Part shown: positions 7,776 to 11,809 of the stretch, piece after piece | Position numbering within the stretch: position 1 is the first letter of the stretch | Layout: each line of letters begins with the position of its first letter | Assembly (NCBI GenBank): GCA_014380965.1 | Contig: JACMIV010000310.1 | Location: forward strand, 1 to 11,809 | Length of the DNA: 11,809 bases | DNA from: Rhizobiaceae bacterium | Lineage (GTDB): Bacteria; Pseudomonadota; Alphaproteobacteria; Rhizobiales; Rhizobiaceae | Reading direction: 5' to 3' | Notes under the pieces: generated by a model | What the model was told of the DNA's origin: nothing | What the model saw: the letters and a program-made list of their open reading frames with translations, nothing else | Databases searched by the model: none | Program-made: the position numbers and the translations under genes

Positions 7776-7927
7776 TCAAGACCTGCGGATGAAATGCTCG
7801 GTGAGACTATAGCGAGCTTGTCTCGCCGGGGCGGATGTTCAATCGTTCAATTTCGCGTGGCTGGCAGGCCGGCCTCTTCCTGCGAGATTACGCTTAGGCT
7901 GGAGGGCGGGCGCGGCGCAACAGGGCG
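7776..7927 (-). other. 152-nt gap between pppA and ppkA with direct repeats
   Basis: This gap is unusually long for neighbouring genes of one operon and holds no credible ORF. Read on the minus strand it has a direct repeat ATTGAAC-G-ATTGAAC (7851-7837), a small hairpin GCGAG/CTCGC (7826-7812), then TATAGT (7811-7806), 30 nt upstream of the ppkA start. TTGAAC and TATAGT resemble -35 and -10 boxes, but the nearest pair is 25 nt apart, too far for a standard sigma-70 promoter. A separate promoter or regulator site for ppkA is possible but not shown. Confidence 0.3.
7837..7851. repeat. 7-bp direct repeat upstream of ppkA
   Basis: On the plus strand GTTCAAT occurs twice, at 7837-7843 and 7845-7851, with one base between. 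The 8-bp periodicity and the position 61-75 nt upstream of the ppkA start would fit a small regulator site or a duplicated -35-like element, but chance cannot be excluded. Confidence 0.3.
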
Positions 7928-8686
7928 TCATTGCGCATCGGTACGGCATTCGACGACGATGACGGTGACGTTGTCCACCGCTCCGCGCTCCAGCGTAATG
8001 CGGATCAACTCCTCGCAGGCGGTCTTTGGCGCGAGGCCGGCGACGAGCCCCGCCATCTCCGCATCCTCGACATGGGCCGTCAGCCCGTCGGAGCAGACGA
8101 TGAAGATGTCGCCGGACTCGACCGATCCCTGGACGAGGTCGAGCATCACCTCTTCGGCGACGCCGATCGCATTGGTGATGACGTTCTTGCGGGGATAGGC
8201 GGCCGCCTCCTCGGGCCGGATGAGGCCACGGTCGAGCAGGTCCTGAAGTTCGGTGTGATCCTTCGAGACCTGCGAGAGCAAACCGCCGCGGATGAGATAG
8301 ACCCGGCTGTCGCCGGCCCAGAGGCAGGCATACTGTCGGCCGAAGGTGATGAGGGCGGCAAGAGTCGAGCCGACCGTCGCGCCGCCCTTGGCGCGGCTGA
8401 TCGCCTGGATATCGGCATTGGCGCGGGCGACCCTGTCCTCGATGAGCGCCCTCAATTCCGGCGCCGAAGCAGGCGGGCTCATGGAGCGGAAGTGGTCGAC
8501 GATCGCACCGCTTGCGAGATCCCCCGCATCGTGGCCGCCCATGCCGTCCGCCACCGCCCAGACGCCGATCTCGACATCGACGAAGAAACGGTCCTCGTTC
8601 AGCTCGCGCCGTCGTCCGCGGTCGCTCAGCGCCCAGCTTTCGAAGCGGATGCGCTGTCCCCCATCCGTGCTCAACGCTTCCGACAT
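7928..8686 (-). CDS. pppA: T6SS PP2C-family protein phosphatase PppA
   Basis: This 252-residue soluble cytoplasmic protein removes phosphate from targets of PpkA and so turns the T6SS threonine-phosphorylation switch off. All main PP2C motifs are present: SDRGRRRELNEDR (Asn30, Glu31, Asp32), VADGMGGHDAG (Asp47, Gly48), GSTLAALI at 106-113, WAGDSRVYLIR (Asp126), CSDGLT (Asp200) and DNVTVIVV (Asp238, Asn239). The Asp/Gly positions are those that hold the two metal ions. The length is usual for a stand-alone PppA. Start ATG 8686 has a good RBS 7 nt upstream and lies 46 nt after the tagF stop. In Agrobacterium the equivalent domain is the C-terminal half of ImpM, fused to TagF; here it is a separate gene in a different frame from tagF. 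Confidence 0.95.
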   Translation of the reverse strand: MSEALSTDGGQRIRFESWALSDRGRRRELNEDRFFVDVEIGVWAVADGMGGHDAGDLASGAIVDHFRSMSPPASAPELRALIEDRVARANADIQAISRAKGGATVGSTLAALITFGRQYACLWAGDSRVYLIRGGLLSQVSKDHTELQDLLDRGLIRPEEAAAYPRKNVITNAIGVAEEVMLDLVQGSVESGDIFIVCSDGLTAHVEDAEMAGLVAGLAPKTACEELIRITLERGAVDNVTVIVVECRTDAQ

Positions 8687-8693
8687 TCCAGGT

Positions 8694-8698
8694 CTCCC
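8694..8698 (-). promoter_or_regulatory. Ribosome binding site of pppA
   Basis: On the minus strand GGGAG lies 7 nt upstream of ATG 8686. It supports independent translation of pppA rather than a TagF-PppA fusion protein. Confidence 0.6.
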
Positions 8699-8732
8699 GA
8701 GGGCGGAACGGTTCGCGGGTGGCCGCGGCCCG

Positions 8733-9395
8733 TCAGGCCGTGCCGCCGATCATGCTGATGTAGAAATAGGGATCGGGCAATCCGCCGCAGCTATAGACGC
8801 TCGCGCCGGAGGTCTGGCTGCCGTCCGTCCACCAGATGCTGCGTCCGGCGGTGGCGGCGACGTAGTCCTCGTCGCGAAGGCCCTGCAGCAGATCTTCCGC
8901 GCCGGGAGTGTCGCTTCGCCAGAGCTTGCCGCGATGGAGGTCCGTGCCTTGCTCCGCCCGATCGTCGGCAGCGCCGGGATGATCTAGCCCGGAGAGAAGC
9001 GAGGAGGGATCGCTGGTCGCGTCGTCCTCCAGCGTCTCCAGAAGACGGTCCTCCAGCGCACGGTACCAACCGTCGTCGGACCGCATCGTCGGCGGGAGCG
9101 AAAAGGTTCCCTCCTCGCCGTGGCCGATGAGGGTCATCGGGAAGAAGCGCCCGACGCCATCGACCGAGGGCATGGTGACGCCGGCGCATCCCGTGCCGAA
9201 GACGCCGGGGCCGATCCAGAAGCGCCAGAGCGGGGCGACCAGATACAGGTCCTGCCAGTCGCGACCGAGCTGGTTGCGGCTGGCGGCCACCGCCGATTGC
9301 ATCCAGGTCTCGAACGGTTCGAGGATTGGGCGCGGTAGGCCGAGCGAGACGAAATCGCGCTTTTGCGGGTACTTGCCGAAGAGCCCGACCGGCAT
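8733..9395 (-). CDS. tagF: T6SS-associated regulator TagF
   Basis: This 220-residue protein belongs to the TagF/ImpM N-terminal family (formerly DUF2094). It has the family opening GLFGKYPQKRDFVSLGLP, the WMQSAV helix, the APLWRFWIGPGVFG block, GVTMPSVDGVGRFFPMTLIG, and a C-terminal SIWWTDGSQ region. TagF is a post-translational repressor of T6SS in Pseudomonas and Agrobacterium, where it acts on Fha. The start chosen is ATG 9395: it has GGCGGGG 8 nt upstream and begins 2 nt after the tssM stop, so translation is probably coupled to tssM. An in-frame ATG at 9416 (7 residues longer, overlapping tssM) lacks an RBS. The frame also stays open far into tssM, but those residues are antisense-like composition noise. 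No phosphatase domain is attached, unlike Agrobacterium ImpM. Confidence 0.93.
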   Translation of the reverse strand: MPVGLFGKYPQKRDFVSLGLPRPILEPFETWMQSAVAASRNQLGRDWQDLYLVAPLWRFWIGPGVFGTGCAGVTMPSVDGVGRFFPMTLIGHGEEGTFSLPPTMRSDDGWYRALEDRLLETLEDDATSDPSSLLSGLDHPGAADDRAEQGTDLHRGKLWRSDTPGAEDLLQGLRDEDYVAATAGRSIWWTDGSQTSGASVYSCGGLPDPYFYISMIGGTA

Positions 9396-9397
9396 GG

Positions 9398-11809
9398 CTA
9401 GAGCCCCGCCGGGCATTTGAACTGCGAGAGCGCCGGGTTGGCGAGTGGCCTTGCGGCCGTGCCCATCTCGAAGCGATAGGACACCTCGCGGCCACCGATG
9501 ACGAAGCGCGCCGTCAGGTCGTCGCCGCTCGGGCTGACGCTGCCGGCGTCGAGCACCCGCATCAGCGCCCAGGGTCCGTTTCGGGCTACCGAGGAGTCGC
9601 GGCCCGGGAGTTCGGGGAGGATGGTGATGTTCGCAGCTCCTCCGGTCGTTGCGCCCGGCCAGGTGAGGCTTGCGGGCAGATTGCCGATCTGGCGCGAGGT
9701 GATGAAGGTGCCGTTGATCTCGAGCAGCGCCATCTCCGCGTCGCCCGAAAGCGTGTTCGGCTGCACGGTCAGCTGCACGTTCGGCATCGAGCCGCCGGTC
9801 GGGAAGAAGGCGTCGCGGATTTCGGCGGCGCGCTGGAAATCGCGCAAGGTCGCGTTCGACATCTCGCGGCCGACACGCGAATCGGATTTCCAGATCCAGG
9901 TCTCGCCGCTCATGTCGGCGAGCGGAGCAAGATTCTGGACGAAGAAGCGGTCGATGATGCCGTCGGGAGCGAAGAGGCGCGCGAAGTCCGACAGCGTCAC
10001 ATCGCGCTCGCTCGCCTTGTCGAAGGGATAGCGGTTGGCTGCGATCTGCTGGCAGGTGCGCGTCACCGTCGAGTTCATCATCTGAGTGAGCTGCGCGATG
10101 GAGGTTCCCGCCGCGTCGCCCTCGAAGTCCTCCGCCGCGCTCTGCACCATGACGGCGAGCGGGCGCGGCAGGCGGGAGGCGTTGGCGCGGAGGCCGACGA
10201 CGTTGACCTGGAGGGCGGCGTTGGCGCGCTCGGCCTGGGAGGGGTTCGTCGCGGAGAGGACGAGGTTCTGGTAGACCTCGTAGAAGTTCTGGACGACGGA
10301 ATCGATCGGGCGCTGGCCCTGCGGGCCGTCGACCATCATCTGCCAGGGTTTGAAGAAGGCCTCGATGTTGGCGCCGGGGATGATCTGCGCCGCGCCCCCA
10401 GTCCCGCCGAAAGCTCCGCCCGCGCGCCCCTGTGCCTTGCGCAACGCGAGGTCTATGCCGATGCGCGAAAAGGCGCCGGAGCGGTCGCGCAAGCGCCGTG
10501 CGGCTTCGGCCATGACGGCATTCTGGATGCCCGACTGCTCCACCGAGCCGACGCCGGCGACGACGCCCTCCACGTCGACGCTCTGCTGGCGCTCCTCGGT
10601 CAACACGGTCTCGTCGCGAATCGACTGGATGATCTGGCGCAGCGGCGAGGTGGGGGCCGAGAGGGCAGAGAGGATCTGATATTGCGGCTTGTCTGCGGAG
10701 AGCTGGCGGAAGCGGATGTTGGTCAGCACCTTCTCCCAGCTCTCGATGAAGTCGTTGCGGTAGCGGTCGAGAAGCTGGGGGCCGAGCTGGGAGAACTGTT
10801 CTTCCACCGCCTGCTGCTGACCGACTTCGCCCATCACCCACTGGTCCTCGATCAGCCGGTCGGCGACGGCGGCCAGCTGATCGAGATAGAAATCGTGGAA
10901 GCCGGAATAGGTGAAGAGGCCGGGAATGCGGAGCTCTTCGATGGGCGTTCCATCGATCGTCTCGAAGACGAGCGCGGTGTCAGGTCCGCCGCGCTGGACG
11001 ACGACCCAGTCCTCGATCTCTGCGGAGTAACCCGTCGAGCGGATCAGCGCATAGGCTCTGTCGGCGATGTTCATGCGGGCGAGCGCCCGCTGGGCGTTCT
11101 CGATCAGAGGGCCGTTCAGCTCGAAGGTCGGGCGCTGGCCGATGCCGAGATCGAGCATAGCCTCGAGATGCTGCTCCAGATCGACGCGCGCGGCGGAATT
11201 GGCCGCGCCCGGATAGAGGTTCGTCTGCCAGTCCGAAGTCATCCATGTGGCGATGAGGTCGCGATCGATCTTCGGCGCGTTGCCGCCGAGCATCAAATAG
11301 ACCTTCAGCGCCTCGTAGAGCGCGATGGGGTCGTCCATCACGGCCTCGATCTGCTGCTCGAGGCGCAGGATCAGCCGTGAGCGGAACATGCGCTCCAGCG
11401 CCTCCCGGTAGCTGGTCTCGGCGGCGGACACCAGGCGGGGGCGTTGTGAGAGGCCGAACTTTTCCGAGGTCGGCGTCGGCGCGTCGCGGTTGAGATAGCC
11501 GACCGCCATCGAGCGGAGCTGATGCAGCGGCTCCAGCACGGCTTCGAGGTTGACGTCGTCGATCGTGGTGCGCTTCAGTTCGGCGTTGGCAAGGACGCGG
11601 TATTCGTCGACGGAGCGGTTGGTCGAGGCGATGAGCTGGCGGTTGGCGGTGTAGCTGACGGCCCAGACGCCGAGGACGCCGAGCGTAATCACGCCGACGA
11701 TGCCGAGGACGCCGTAACGCAGAACCGCGGCGCGGCGCACGGCCGTCATGTCCCGCGTCACCCAGCCGGACTCGGCAAAGATCACCTTCTTCAGGAGATC
11801 GTGCAGGAA
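9398..11809 (-). CDS. tssM: T6SS membrane core subunit TssM (IcmF/ImpL family), 5' end outside window
   Basis: The frame is open to the right edge; 803 residues are visible of a family usually 1,100-1,200 long, so roughly the first 300-400 are missing. The visible part opens with FLHDLLKKVIFAESGW, the conserved stretch before the third membrane helix of TssM (here about visible residues 31-53). What follows is the large periplasmic part: an IcmF-related region, TSPLRQIIQSIRDETVLTE near the middle, then the C-terminal domain with DGIIDRFFVQNLAPLADMSG, ETWIWK, and a closing FKCPAGL resembling the usual family C-terminus. TssM with TssL and TssJ forms the trans-envelope complex that docks the baseplate. 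The N-terminal cytoplasmic domain, which carries Walker motifs in some homologues, cannot be judged here. The GTG at 11785 is internal, not the true start. tagF follows after 2 nt. Confidence 0.95.
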   Translation of the reverse strand, partial: FLHDLLKKVIFAESGWVTRDMTAVRRAAVLRYGVLGIVGVITLGVLGVWAVSYTANRQLIASTNRSVDEYRVLANAELKRTTIDDVNLEAVLEPLHQLRSMAVGYLNRDAPTPTSEKFGLSQRPRLVSAAETSYREALERMFRSRLILRLEQQIEAVMDDPIALYEALKVYLMLGGNAPKIDRDLIATWMTSDWQTNLYPGAANSAARVDLEQHLEAMLDLGIGQRPTFELNGPLIENAQRALARMNIADRAYALIRSTGYSAEIEDWVVVQRGGPDTALVFETIDGTPIEELRIPGLFTYSGFHDFYLDQLAAVADRLIEDQWVMGEVGQQQAVEEQFSQLGPQLLDRYRNDFIESWEKVLTNIRFRQLSADKPQYQILSALSAPTSPLRQIIQSIRDETVLTEERQQSVDVEGVVAGVGSVEQSGIQNAVMAEAARRLRDRSGAFSRIGIDLALRKAQGRAGGAFGGTGGAAQIIPGANIEAFFKPWQMMVDGPQGQRPIDSVVQNFYEVYQNLVLSATNPSQAERANAALQVNVVGLRANASRLPRPLAVMVQSAAEDFEGDAAGTSIAQLTQMMNSTVTRTCQQIAANRYPFDKASERDVTLSDFARLFAPDGIIDRFFVQNLAPLADMSGETWIWKSDSRVGREMSNATLRDFQRAAEIRDAFFPTGGSMPNVQLTVQPNTLSGDAEMALLEINGTFITSRQIGNLPASLTWPGATTGGAANITILPELPGRDSSVARNGPWALMRVLDAGSVSPSGDDLTARFVIGGREVSYRFEMGTAARPLANPALSQFKCPAGL
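9404..9410 (-). promoter_or_regulatory. Ribosome binding site of tagF (inside the tssM 3' end)
   Basis: GGCGGGG on the minus strand lies 8 nt upstream of ATG 9395 and within the last codons of tssM. It decides the tagF start in favour of 9395 over ATG 9416. Confidence 0.5.

Noticed and set aside
9396..10841. Upstream extension of the tagF frame to a 702-residue protein
   Set aside because: The extension lies within tssM in another frame, is Arg/Pro-rich without motifs, and TagF homology begins at the RBS-supported ATG 9395.
9326..11380. 684-codon open frame on the plus strand opposite tssM
   Set aside because: It is an antisense shadow in GC-rich DNA: composition is dominated by Asp, Arg, His, Gly and Ala with no domain or motif, and tssM on the other strand has clear family motifs.

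Overview
The window is GC-rich, densely coded DNA that most resembles an alphaproteobacterium of the order Hyphomicrobiales (Rhizobiales). That placement rests on protein families and on the minus-strand gene order tssM-tagF-pppA-ppkA, which matches impL-impM-impN of the Agrobacterium type VI secretion (T6SS) cluster. The genus cannot be told from this window.

Right half, minus strand (about 5406-11809, read right to left): the distal end of a T6SS operon. It starts inside tssM (inner-membrane/periplasmic IcmF-like core subunit, N-terminus beyond the right edge). Next come tagF (post-translational regulator, 2 nt after tssM), pppA (PP2C phosphatase) and ppkA (membrane-spanning Ser/Thr kinase). 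The last three are the usual parts of the threonine-phosphorylation pathway that switches T6SS firing on and off. TagF and PppA are separate proteins here, whereas Agrobacterium ImpM is a TagF-PppA fusion.

Left half, plus strand (1-5363): three exported or envelope proteins, convergent with the T6SS operon. They are the 3' part of a small DUF1036 protein, a large secreted caspase-like (C14) protein with a peptidoglycan-binding-like domain near its C-terminus, and a membrane-anchored protein joining an M23 endopeptidase to an SLT-type lytic transglycosylase-like domain. They are separated by 159 and 144 nt, so they may be separate units or a loose operon. ppkA and the M23 gene end 42 nt apart, tail to tail.

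How they may work together (inference): TssM must cross the cell wall, so a dual-activity wall hydrolase next to tssM is a plausible assembly factor. The caspase-like protein is the least explained member and, together with its two neighbours, the best candidate for undescribed biology. No RNA genes, insertion sequences, CRISPR arrays or attachment sites were seen.
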